A DNA stretch of 18,105 nucleotides from Collinsella sp. (lineage in GTDB: Bacteria > Actinomycetota > Coriobacteriia > Coriobacteriales > Coriobacteriaceae): the NCBI GenBank assembly GCA_019414545.1, contig DXLV01000036.1, positions 1-18,105 on the forward strand. The letters run 5' to 3'. Below are positions 9,062 through 16,163 of the stretch, piece after piece. Numbering within the stretch: the first letter of the stretch is position 1; the number at the start of each line of letters is the position of its first letter. The position numbers and the translations under genes were made by a program. The notes under the pieces are model-generated. The model was not told the origin of the DNA. It searched no databases and saw nothing but the letters and a program-made list of their open reading frames with translations.

Positions 9062-9823
9062 ATGAGCGTATTCGAAATTGTGTTTAGTCCGACGGGTGGA
9101 ACGCGGAAGGTGTCTGGCCTTGTGGCCGGGGCACTGGGCAAGAATACCGTTACCGTCGATCTGACCGATAGCGGGCTAGATTTCAGCGCTGTCTCGATGA
9201 CTGAGGACGACGTGGCCGTAATCTCTGTGCCGGCGTATGCCGGTAGAATCCCGGCTGTGGTGGCTGACCGGTTGGGCATGGTGCGCGGCAACGGGGCTCG
9301 GGCTGTTTTGGTTTGTGTATACGGAAACCGCGCGTTTGAGGACACGCTCGTAGAGCTGGAGGACGTTGCGAAGCATGCGGGATTCCGGGTGATCGCGGCA
9401 GTTGCGGCCATTGCAGAACATTCCATTGCGCGACAGTTTGCTGCCGGTCGTCCGGATGCGCAGGATGAGGCGCAGCTCGCAGAGTTTGCGCAGCAAATTC
9501 AGCAAAAGCTGTTGGCTGAGGATGCGTCCGAGCCCTCTATTCCCGGCAACCGTCCTTATAAACAAGCCGGAGGCCACCGCATGGCACCCGAGGCAACAGA
9601 GGATTGCGTCTCCTGCGGTGCATGCGCCGCGGCGTGCCCCGTTTGTGCTATCGACAAGGGTGACCCCAAACGAGCAGCTGGCGAGGCGTGCATCTCCTGC
9701 ATGCGCTGCATTGCCGTATGTCCGCGAGGCGCTCGCAAGCTTGATCCCAACAAGCTATCCGCTGTTTCCCAGATGCTGAGCAAGGTTTGCGTCGTGCGGA
9801 AGGAATGCGAGCTCTTTATCTAG
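9062..9823 (+). CDS. EFR1-family flavodoxin-like / 4Fe-4S ferredoxin fusion protein
   Basis: The ATG at 9062 is preceded by GGGGAGGG; an in-frame ATG at 9035 lacks a site. The 253-residue protein starts with a flavodoxin-like fold: FSPTGGTRK (8-16), which fits the flavin phosphate loop, and SVPAYAGRIP (55-64). It ends with two 4Fe-4S motifs: Cys182/185/188/192 (CVSCGACAAACP) and Cys210/213/216/220 (CISCMRCIAVCP). EFR1 proteins are thought to be cytoplasmic electron carriers in anaerobes; partners are unknown. It is a single gene between two repeat-rich spacers, so context does not name a partner. Three more Cys (193, 243, 249) lie outside the clusters. Confidence 0.9.
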   Translation: MSVFEIVFSPTGGTRKVSGLVAGALGKNTVTVDLTDSGLDFSAVSMTEDDVAVISVPAYAGRIPAVVADRLGMVRGNGARAVLVCVYGNRAFEDTLVELEDVAKHAGFRVIAAVAAIAEHSIARQFAAGRPDAQDEAQLAEFAQQIQQKLLAEDASEPSIPGNRPYKQAGGHRMAPEATEDCVSCGACAAACPVCAIDKGDPKRAAGEACISCMRCIAVCPRGARKLDPNKLSAVSQMLSKVCVVRKECELFI

Positions 9824-9835
9824 CGCATACGAAAT

Positions 9836-9900
9836 TGGTGCAATGGGGCCAGGTTAATCTGCGCCAACCTGGTGCAAACAAACCTGTCCCCAATGCACCA
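9836..9900. repeat. Two inverted REP-like units (BIME-like palindrome) after EFR1
   Basis: Left unit 9836-9866 and right unit 9870-9900 are 31 nt each, match at 25 of 31 positions as reverse complements, and are separated by 3 nt. Each unit has its own TGGTGCA...TGC(A/G)CCA hairpin around an ACCTG(T/G)CCCC-like core. A third unit lies at 14729-14763. In RNA the pair would form a long hairpin just past the EFR1 stop and may also act as its 3' end. The family look is that of REP elements mobilised by RAYT transposases; none is encoded here. Confidence 0.75.
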
Positions 9901-9911
9901 GAGTGAGGAGT

Positions 9912-9952
9912 GTCCCCGAGTGCCGGCAGAAAAGGAACGTCCCTAAGTGCCG
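9912..9952. repeat. 14-bp imperfect direct repeat
   Basis: GTCCCCGAGTGCCG (9912-9925) and GTCCCTAAGTGCCG (9939-9952) match at 12 of 14 positions, 27 bp apart, directly beside the REP-like pair. Function unknown; it may be part of the same compound repeat. Confidence 0.55.
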
Positions 9953-10002
9953 CTTAAATACCGTTTATCGAAGAAAAAAATACCGTTCGCCGGTCATAAT
10001 GA

Positions 10003-10029
10003 TTGTTCCGGCTTTGGGCTTGTCTACAA
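10003..10029 (+). promoter_or_regulatory. Candidate promoter of the alpha-glucoside PTS operon
   Basis: TACAAT at 10024-10029 with TTGTTC at 10003-10008 (spacing 15, short). The expected start near 10036 would place the RAT-like hairpin about 20 nt into the transcript. CATAAT at 9995-10000 is another possible -10. Confidence 0.4.
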
Positions 10030-10055
10030 TAACCTCAGTGAAAAGAAATGCGGAA

Positions 10056-10150
10056 GGTTACCGAGTCCCTTGGACGTGGGCCTAACCAAAGTCTTTGATC
10101 GCGTGCGTCTCAAGGGGCGCATTCGATTGATTTTGGTTGGGCTATATTTA
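10056..10150 (+). promoter_or_regulatory. Antiterminator (RAT-like) / terminator switch in the PTS operon leader
   Basis: Hairpin 1 (10056-10087): GGTTA pairs with TAACC (10083-10087), then an asymmetric internal loop, then GTCC (10065-10068) with GGAC (10072-10075), loop CTT. This is the shape of a ribonucleic antiterminator bound by LicT/BglG proteins. Hairpin 2 (10081-10141): ten outer pairs (10081-10090 with 10132-10141), about eleven inner pairs, then a U-rich tail. TAACC is shared, so the two folds exclude each other. A LicT-type gene lies in the same operon. The primary sequence does not match the classic RAT consensus closely; the call rests on structure and context. Confidence 0.6.
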
Positions 10151-10167
10151 TGAAGGGACATGCCACC

Positions 10168-10680
10168 ATGGGTTTCTTTTCTCGCCTGATGGGCGGTTCG
10201 GATGAGCAGACGACTGCGGCTTCCGAGTTCGAAATCCTCGCTCCCGTTTCCGGCGAGCTTGTTCATCTGGAAAATACCAATGACCCTGCTTTTAGCAGCC
10301 GTGCCGTGGGCGATGGCGTTGCCGTGGTTCCCCAAGAGGGAACGGTGTGCGCTCCTGTTTCCGGCACCGTCGCGGCGCTGTTTCCGACTGAGCACGCGCT
10401 GGGCATCATGTCCGACGACAGCTCTGCTCAGGTGATGCTGCATATCGGAATCGATACTGTTAAGCTTGAGGGCAAGGGCTTCCACGCGCTTGTTGCCCAG
10501 GGTGACCATGTCGACGCGGGCCAGCCCCTCGTCGAGGTCGATTTCGACGCGGTCCGCGCCGCCGACTTCGATCCCACGGTCTTCGTTATCGTGTGCGAGC
10601 GCTCGGAGAACTCGACTCTTCGTGAGCATGCTTCCGGCCCTGTTGCTGCTAAAGAGCCTGTCATCTGGCTTTCCGAGTAA
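10168..10680 (+). CDS. PTS glucose-type EIIA component
   Basis: The ATG at 10168 has GAAGGG ten nt upstream; the in-frame ATG at 10150 lies in the leader terminator tail and has no site. The 170-residue protein is an EIIA-Glc (Crr-like) domain: APVSGELVHLE (25-35), CAPVSGTV (61-68), TEHALGI with His76 and LHIGIDTVKLEGKGF with the phospho-accepting His92. Length and motifs are those of a stand-alone IIA. It takes phosphate from HPr and passes it to the EIIB domain of the EIICB encoded two genes downstream. It may also phosphorylate the PRDs of the neighbouring antiterminator. It is the first gene after the leader switch. Confidence 0.93.
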   Translation: MGFFSRLMGGSDEQTTAASEFEILAPVSGELVHLENTNDPAFSSRAVGDGVAVVPQEGTVCAPVSGTVAALFPTEHALGIMSDDSSAQVMLHIGIDTVKLEGKGFHALVAQGDHVDAGQPLVEVDFDAVRAADFDPTVFVIVCERSENSTLREHASGPVAAKEPVIWLSE

Positions 10681-10698
10681 ATTTTTGTGGTGGGTACC

Positions 10699-11553
10699 GT
10701 GGTTATCAAGCGAGTTTTTAACAACAACGTCGCAATGGTCACTTCGGACGATGGCTCCGAGCTCATCGTCATCGGTCGAGGCCTCTGCTTTGGCCGTCAT
10801 GCCGGCGATGCCATCGACGAGGCGTCGATCGAAAAGACCTACGCGTTGCAGGAGGGAACTTCTCAGGACTCGCGTACGATTGACCGCTTGGCACATCTTT
10901 TGGAGTCCATCCCCACCGTCAACCTCGTGATTGCCGAGGACATTGTTCAGATGCTCCGTCGAGAGCTCAATGTTGATATCAACGACAAGATTCTCATTGC
11001 TCTCGCAGACCATATCAGCCTTGCTTTGGAGCGCGAGCGCAAGGGCGTCTCCTGTGAGAATCCGTTGCTGCTCGAGATCCAGCAGTTCTATCGCAAGGAG
11101 TATGCACTTGCGGGCCGTGCGCTGCAGATTATCAAGGAGTATATGGGCATCCAGATGAGCGAAGAAGAGCAGGGTTTCATTACCTTGCATATCGTCAACG
11201 CCACCATGCCGCAACGCTCCGACCGTTTGATTGTTTCGGTCCAGCTTGTTCGCGACGTGCTCGCGATTGTTTCCGAGCGCTATGCTACGACCCTCGATGA
11301 CACCTCGTTGCCCTATGAGCGTTTCGTCCGCCACCTGCAGTTTTTCGCACAGCGGGCGCTTGACCCCACGGCCGGGCAAATCAATGGCGACGCGCTGTTC
11401 CGAATCGATGAAACGGCGTATCCGTGCGCATTCTCGTGCGCGGACGCCATAGCCGCCCACTTGTCGTCTACCTATAACGTTGTCGTTACCGATGCCGAGA
11501 AGAGCTATCTCGCATATCACATTGTTAACCTGCTTGGAGAACCTGGTCTCTAG
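10699..11553 (+). CDS. LicT/BglG-family transcription antiterminator
   Basis: The GTG at 10699 was chosen because family members start M-x-I-K-x-V-FNNN; GGTGG lies 5 nt upstream. GTGs at 10687 and 10690 are alternatives. Residues 1-55 form the CAT RNA-binding domain (KRVFNNNVAMV). Two PRDs follow (about 65-170 and 172-284) with the conserved His at 104, 164, 212 and 274. Family members dimerise on a RAT hairpin and prevent formation of an overlapping terminator; PTS phosphorylation of the PRDs sets activity according to substrate. The target is probably the leader structure at 10056-10141 of its own operon. It is 18 bp downstream of EIIA. Confidence 0.93.
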   Translation: MVIKRVFNNNVAMVTSDDGSELIVIGRGLCFGRHAGDAIDEASIEKTYALQEGTSQDSRTIDRLAHLLESIPTVNLVIAEDIVQMLRRELNVDINDKILIALADHISLALERERKGVSCENPLLLEIQQFYRKEYALAGRALQIIKEYMGIQMSEEEQGFITLHIVNATMPQRSDRLIVSVQLVRDVLAIVSERYATTLDDTSLPYERFVRHLQFFAQRALDPTAGQINGDALFRIDETAYPCAFSCADAIAAHLSSTYNVVVTDAEKSYLAYHIVNLLGEPGL

Positions 11554-11652
11554 GCATAACGTGCCCACACATCGATTGATATAAGGCAAGGCTCACGGTC
11601 TTGTCCAGGGCACATCTGTCTTAATTTGCGGAAAAGGAAGGGGAGTACCGCT

Positions 11653-13269
11653 ATGACCGCAAAAAAGAAGTTCAATTTCAAAGCGCCGTTGGAGGTGTTC
11701 GCGAAGTCGATCGTCCAGCCGATGATGTATCTCTCGGTTGCCGGCATCCTGCTCATTGTGGGCATCATTCTGACCAACAAGACCATTTGCGCTTTGGTCC
11801 CCGTACTGGGCTCCGGTCCGTTCCAGCTTGTGGGCGCCGTTGTCTACCAGTCGCTGATGTTTATCATCAACAACCTCTCGATTCTGTTCTGCGTGGGCAT
11901 CGCCGGCGCCATGGCAAAGAAGAACAAGGGCCATGCTTCGCTGATCGCCCTGATGTCGTTCTTCCTGTTCCTGCAGGCTAACAACATCGTGCTCAACGCC
12001 ACCGGCTCTCTTGCCGATGCGAGCGGCATGCTCGGCCTTACCGGAACCGGCCAGGCCACCGTTATGGGCATCCAGGTGCTCGATACCGGCGTGTTCGGCG
12101 GCATCATCCTGGGTTGCATCACCGGCGCCGTGTTCAACAAGTACTCGAACAAGCAGTTCCCCATTGCCCTTTCGATGTTCTCGGGCGTTCGCTTTCCGTT
12201 CCTGATCATGATCATCATCTCCTGGATCATGGGCGCTGGCTTCTGCATCGTTTGGCCTCCGGTTCAGGGTGCCATCTCCTCCGTTGCCGGCATCATTAAG
12301 GAGTCGGGCAACATCGGTCTGTTTATCTACGGCATGCTCAACAAGCTGCTCGTTCCCACCGGTCTGCACCACCTCATCTACACCCCGTTCCAGTTCTCCG
12401 ATGTGGGTGGCACCCTTACGCTGGGTGGTCAGGTTATCGCCGGCGCCTATCCCATCCGTGTTGCCGAGATGGCAATGACGGGTCAGCCCTTCTCCGATAG
12501 CACCTACTTCAACAGCTACACCTTCAACAATCTGTGGCCCTACATCGGCATCGGCCTCGCCTTTATCGTCACCGCCTACAAGGGGAACAAGGATAAGACC
12601 AAGGCCGTTATCATCCCGCTGATCATCACCGCCGTGCTCTCCTGCGTGACCGAGCCCATGGACTTCCTCTTTGTCTTTGCCGCTCCCGTGCTCTTTGTCG
12701 TTCACTCGGTTCTTTCCGGCATCTTCCTGGTCCTGCTCAAGGTCCTCTCCGTGCCCGCTTCGACTGCAGGCGGCATCATCAACATCGTGGTCTCCAACCT
12801 GGTCCTGGGCGTCGATAAGACCAACTGGCCGGTTATGCTGGTGCTTGGAGTCGTCAACGCCGCGCTGTACTTCTTCCTCTTCACCTTCCTTATCAAGAAG
12901 CTCAACCTCCACACGCCTGGCCGCGAGGAGGAGTCCGAGCTCGCCGAGTCCGTTGCCGAGGGCGAGGCCGCCGCGTCTGTCGCAGTGAAGCAGGGCGCCG
13001 TTGCCGCGGCTCCCGCAGAGGGCGTCGATGCAGGTATTGCCGACCTGGTCGCAGGTCTTGGCGGCAAGGACAACATCGAGGAGCTCGAGAACTGCTTTAC
13101 GCGTCTCCGCGTGAACGTTAAGAACCCGGACCTCATCAATGAGGACCTCATCAACCACGTGCCCAACAGCGGCATCAACCGCAACGGCAATAATATCCAG
13201 ATCATCTTTGGCATGAAGGTCGCCGAGATGCGCGACAAGGTCGAAAACGCAATTGAGAAGGAGCAGTAA
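11653..13269 (+). CDS. PTS EIICB permease, alpha-glucoside/maltose/glucose family
   Basis: The ATG at 11653 follows GGAAGGGGAG. The 538-residue protein begins with an EIIC membrane domain (about 1-430, around ten hydrophobic segments; GLHHLIYTPFQF and CVTEPMDFLFVFAAPVLF are typical), then an Ala/Glu-rich linker (430-460), then an EIIB domain with the phosphocysteine in EELENCFTRLRV (Cys481). It imports a sugar across the membrane and phosphorylates it, fed by the upstream EIIA. The partner GH4 enzyme suggests an alpha-glucoside such as maltose or its isomers. MalX/GlvC-type permeases are the closest comparison. A gap of 99 bp separates it from the antiterminator gene, and the GH4 start codon follows 3 bp after its stop. 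Confidence 0.93.
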   Translation: MTAKKKFNFKAPLEVFAKSIVQPMMYLSVAGILLIVGIILTNKTICALVPVLGSGPFQLVGAVVYQSLMFIINNLSILFCVGIAGAMAKKNKGHASLIALMSFFLFLQANNIVLNATGSLADASGMLGLTGTGQATVMGIQVLDTGVFGGIILGCITGAVFNKYSNKQFPIALSMFSGVRFPFLIMIIISWIMGAGFCIVWPPVQGAISSVAGIIKESGNIGLFIYGMLNKLLVPTGLHHLIYTPFQFSDVGGTLTLGGQVIAGAYPIRVAEMAMTGQPFSDSTYFNSYTFNNLWPYIGIGLAFIVTAYKGNKDKTKAVIIPLIITAVLSCVTEPMDFLFVFAAPVLFVVHSVLSGIFLVLLKVLSVPASTAGGIINIVVSNLVLGVDKTNWPVMLVLGVVNAALYFFLFTFLIKKLNLHTPGREEESELAESVAEGEAAASVAVKQGAVAAAPAEGVDAGIADLVAGLGGKDNIEELENCFTRLRVNVKNPDLINEDLINHVPNSGINRNGNNIQIIFGMKVAEMRDKVENAIEKEQ

Positions 13270-13272
13270 ACA

Positions 13273-14655
13273 ATGATCATTACTCTGTGTGGTGGCGGAT
13301 CCACCTTTACCCCCGGCATCGTCAAGTCCATCGCCCTGCGCAAGGACGAGCTCGACGTTGACGAGATTCGTCTGTACGACATCAACGAGGAGCGCCAGCG
13401 CAAGGTCGGCGTGCTCGTGGACTGGATTTTGCACGAGGACCTCGGCCTGGACATCAAGCTCACGGTGACCACCGACAAAAAGACGGCTTTTACCGACGCG
13501 AGCTTCGTGTTTGCCCAGATGCGCGTGGGCGGCTACGCCATGCGCGAGTAGGACGAGAAGATTCCGCTGCGTCACGGCTGCGTGGGCCAGGAGACTTGCG
13601 GTTGCGGCGGCCTTGCCTACGGCATGCGCACCATCTTCCCCATGGTCGAGCTGATCGATGACGTTGAGAAGTACGCCAAGAAGGATTACTGGATTCTCAA
13701 CTACTCCAACCCTGCTGCCATCGTCTCCGAGGGCTGCCGTGTGCTGCGTCCCAACGCTCGTATCATCAACATCTGCGACATGCCGATTGCGATCATCGAC
13801 GTGGTTTGCGCCGCACTCGATATCGACAAGAAGGATGTCGAGTACGATTACTTTGGCCTCAACCACTTTGGTTGGTTCACCTCGATCCGCCACAAGGGCG
13901 AGGAGGTGCTCCCGCAGCTGCGCGAGTACATCAAGGAGCATGAGATTCTGCTGCCCGACTCCTACCTCAAGGGCATGGGCTCGCTCATGGCAAAGAAGCC
14001 CGAGGAGACCGCCGACGAGCACCCCGAGCAGAACCGCCACACCAAGGGCAGCTGGTACTACGTCTGGAAGGGCGAGTACGAGATCATGGAGTGCTTCCCG
14101 GAGTACCTGCCCAACACGTATCTGAACTACTACCTGCAGCAGAAGGAATTCGTCGAGCACTCAAACCCCGAGCGCACCCGTGCGAACGAGGTTGAGGAGA
14201 CGCGCGAGAAGAACCTCTTCGACGGCATCGACCACTACGAGAAGACGGGCGAGATCGACGAGAGCACGTTCTATGCGGGCAGCCACGGCGACTGGATCGC
14301 CGATCTGGCCATCGCTCTGAAGAACGACACCAAGCAGCGCTTCCTGGTCATTTGCGAGAACAAGGGCGCCATCCCCAACATGCCCTACGACGCTATGGTC
14401 GAGCTGCCTGCCTACATTGGCAAGAACGGCCCCGAGGTCATCAGCCGCGACAACATTCCGCTGTTCCAGCAGGGTCTCATGATGCAGCAGCTGAACTCCG
14501 AGAAGCTCGTGGTCGAGGCTACGATCGAGGGTTCGTACGAGAAGGCGCTCAAGGCCTTTACGCTCAACAAGACCGTGCCGTCGATGAAGGTCGCCAAGGA
14601 GGTTCTCGACGACATGATCGAGGCCAACAAGGGTTACTGGCCCGAGCTTAAGTAA
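13273..14655 (+). pseudogene. GH4 6-phospho-alpha-glucosidase interrupted by an in-frame TAG
   Basis: One frame runs from ATG 13273 to the stop at 14653-14655 (460 codons, usual GH4 length) with a single TAG at 13549-13551 (codon 93). Both sides are clearly the same enzyme: CGGGSTFTPGIV (6-17, NAD-binding), MRVGGYAMRE just before the stop, DEKIPLRHG just after, GQETCG (105-110), SNPAAIV (145-151), CDMP (168-171, metal Cys and the motif of GH4 alpha-glucosidases) and NHFGW (197-201, metal His). GH4 enzymes hydrolyse 6-phospho-glucosides by an NAD+/Mn2+ redox mechanism. No frameshift or other decay is seen, so the stop is recent, a sequencing error, or read through. A restart at GTG 13582 would lack the NAD-binding part and be inactive. 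Confidence 0.88.
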
Positions 14656-14686
14656 AAGCAACAGGGTCGCTGACCGCATACCTGGA

Positions 14687-14731
14687 GCAATGCCCCGTCC
14701 ACGTGATTGCGTGGGCGGGGCATTGCCGTTT
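14687..14731 (+). terminator. Intrinsic terminator of the PTS/GH4 operon
   Basis: A 17-bp GC-rich stem (14687-14703 with 14710-14726, one G-T pair) with a 6-nt loop, 31 bp past the GH4 stop. The tail CGTTTGG is only weakly T-rich. It abuts the REP-like unit. Confidence 0.75.
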
Positions 14732-14763
14732 GGTGCAAAGTAACCTGGCCCCTTTGCACCAAA
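14729..14763. repeat. Single REP-like unit (third copy of the TGGTGCA family)
   Basis: A 12-bp perfect stem (TTTGGTGCAAAG with its complement) and an 11-nt loop TAACCTGGCCC. It is the same unit as the two at 9836-9900 (shared TGGTGCAAA, ACCTG, CCCC and TGCACCA). It directly follows the operon terminator. Confidence 0.72.
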
Positions 14764-14767
14764 AATA

Positions 14768-14845
14768 ATCCGTTTCCTCCGTCTCCATGGGGCCGGGTGT
14801 GGTATTCTATCTGCGGGGTAATACTTAGGAATACCAAGTAATACC
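14768..14845 (+). promoter_or_regulatory. Promoter/operator region of the DinJ-like gene
   Basis: ATCCGTTTCCTCCGTC (14768-14783) is followed by an extended -10 TGTGGTATTCT (14798-14808). Just downstream, ATAC occurs at 14821, 14831 and 14841, exactly 10 bp apart, within GTAATAC copies (14818, 14838) 20 bp apart. GGTATTC (14801-14807) and GAATACC (14829-14835) form an inverted pair. Phased repeats overlapping a promoter suggest binding of a ribbon-helix-helix dimer array, perhaps the DinJ-like protein itself. The remaining leader (14846-14950) shows nothing else. Confidence 0.5.
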
Positions 14846-14958
14846 AAAGCCGCAGAAACAACTCCGGATGCGGGCCAATCGGGTTGCCTTCACAGTCCGT
14901 CGCCCAGCCGCGTGGCCCGCATCTATCCGCACTACCGTCGTTTCAAAAAGGAAGCGCC

Positions 14959-15159
14959 ATGGCAGAACACATGACCCCCGTAGTCGCGAAGGTCTTGCCC
15001 GAGGAGAAGGCAGCCTTCGCGGCGGCAACCCAGCTCGTGGGCACCACGCCGTCCAACGCCATCCGCATGTTTATCGCTGCGTTCAATCGCTGCGGCACCT
15101 TCCCGTTCGACATCTCGCCCAGCGGGACCTTTGGCACTGCGCCTGATTCTCATCAATAA
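14959..15159 (+). CDS. DinJ/RelB-family antitoxin-like protein, without a toxin partner
   Basis: The ATG at 14959 follows AAAGGA at good spacing. The 66-residue product fits RelB/DinJ: a VVAKVLPEEKAAF beta strand and first helix, then VGTTPSNAIRMFIAAF (27-42) and GTFPFDI (46-52), matching the family pattern of TPSxAIR-mF and lPFd. These proteins bind DNA through a ribbon-helix-helix fold and usually neutralise a YafQ/RelE toxin encoded just downstream. Here the next gene is a CPBP protease 83 bp away, so no cognate toxin is present. It may be a lone DNA-binding regulator or act on a toxin elsewhere. Confidence 0.78.
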   Translation: MAEHMTPVVAKVLPEEKAAFAAATQLVGTTPSNAIRMFIAAFNRCGTFPFDISPSGTFGTAPDSHQ

Positions 15160-15162
15160 GTG

Positions 15163-15217
15163 ATCCGTTTTCCTCTGTCCTCAAGAGGTCAGTGTTTTGC
15201 CAGTTTGTGGTAGAACT
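15163..15217 (+). promoter_or_regulatory. Candidate promoter of the CPBP protease gene
   Basis: ATCCGTTTTCCTCTGTCC (15163-15180) repeats the element seen before the DinJ-like gene, and TGTGGTAGAACT (15206-15217) has the same extended -10 start. The ATG at 15243 lies 26 bp downstream. Confidence 0.45.
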
Positions 15218-15242
15218 AGGGAACGGTTTTGAGGAGGTTGGC

Positions 15243-16163
15243 ATGCTCAACGCGTTGGTGTGGACACTTGCTTGCTTAGGCGTTGTCGCGGCAGATATTG
15301 TCCTGAGCGTGGTTTTGTTTTCCGCTCTGGGTGTCGCGTCGGTGTTCATGGGTTTTTCGATTGACGACCTCGATATTCAATTGCTTCAGGCTGCCGCGCA
15401 GATGGCGTCGTTTTTGATGGCACTGCTGTGGTGGCGTTATCTGTGGCCGCGCTCGTTTATGGCGCGCTGGCAGGGCGAGCGCTCGCTTGGCGGGGGAGCA
15501 GGCAAAGCGTGGAGGCGCATCGCCTGCGTTATCGTGATCGGCCTTGCCCTGCAGGTGGTCGTTGGCTACGTGACCGACGCTGTGCTGTCGCTGTTGCCCG
15601 AGGCGGCGGCCGATTACAGCGAACTTGTCGAGGAGACGGGCATGGGTGACACGAGCTATCTGGCCGTCCTGACCACGGTGCTCGGCGCTCCGTTTTGCGA
15701 GGAGCTGCTGGTGCGCGGTATCATTTTTGAGTTTTCGCTCCGAGCATTTAACCCGCAGTGCCGTCCGCTCTGGAAGCGCCGGCGTCGCGCGCGGGCGCAA
15801 GACGTCGCCATGGTGCCCTGGGCGGCGCCGGACAAGCGAGGCATCGCCGCGGCGATTGTGCTGCAGGCGGCCATTTTTGGCTTTATGCATATGAACTGGG
15901 TACAGGGCTGCTACGCCGGCGCCGCCGGCCTCATCTTTGGCTGGGTACTCGTGACCACCGGAAAGCTCCGCTACACGATCCTGCTGCATTTTGCCTTTAA
16001 CGCCGGGTCGTATCTCATGACGTTGCTCTGGTTTGTGAACACGCCGTTCGACGTGGCAATTACGGTCGCTATCGCCGGCGTCATCCTCGTTGAGGCAATG
16101 CGCTCACTGCGCCAAGCGTGCCAGCAGAGCGCTGCGACCACATCTACCGCATTCCCGCGCTAA
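15243..16163 (+). CDS. CPBP-family intramembrane metalloprotease
   Basis: The ATG at 15243 follows GAGGAGG at 5 nt. The 306-residue protein has about eight hydrophobic segments. Signature residues of the CPBP (CAAX protease / bacteriocin-processing, Abi) family are present: CEELLVRGI (152-160, Glu153-Glu154 and Arg158), FGFMHMNWVQG (212-222, His216) and LLHFAFNAG (247-255, His249, Asn253). These form the membrane-embedded metal site. Roles in the family include prenyl-protein processing, bacteriocin self-immunity and protein maturation; no bacteriocin gene is adjacent. An Arg-rich loop (179-186) with a stretch up to about 199 separates the first two motifs. Its TAA overlaps the stop of the convergent radical SAM gene. 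Confidence 0.9.
   Translation: MLNALVWTLACLGVVAADIVLSVVLFSALGVASVFMGFSIDDLDIQLLQAAAQMASFLMALLWWRYLWPRSFMARWQGERSLGGGAGKAWRRIACVIVIGLALQVVVGYVTDAVLSLLPEAAADYSELVEETGMGDTSYLAVLTTVLGAPFCEELLVRGIIFEFSLRAFNPQCRPLWKRRRRARAQDVAMVPWAAPDKRGIAAAIVLQAAIFGFMHMNWVQGCYAGAAGLIFGWVLVTTGKLRYTILLHFAFNAGSYLMTLLWFVNTPFDVAITVAIAGVILVEAMRSLRQACQQSAATTSTAFPR

Noticed and set aside
10024..11589. 521-codon frame antisense to EIIA and the antiterminator
   Set aside because: Both sense genes have complete domain motifs. The antisense frame crosses gene boundaries and has no recognisable domain.
13549..13551. TAG decoded as pyrrolysine
   Set aside because: The position is replaced by ordinary residues in related enzymes as far as I know, and no pyrrolysine machinery is seen here. 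A nonsense change is simpler.
11593..14160. 855-codon open frame antisense to the PTS permease and GH4 genes
   Set aside because: The sense strand has unmistakable EIICB and GH4 motifs. The antisense product is a His/Asp/Leu-rich artefact of codon bias.
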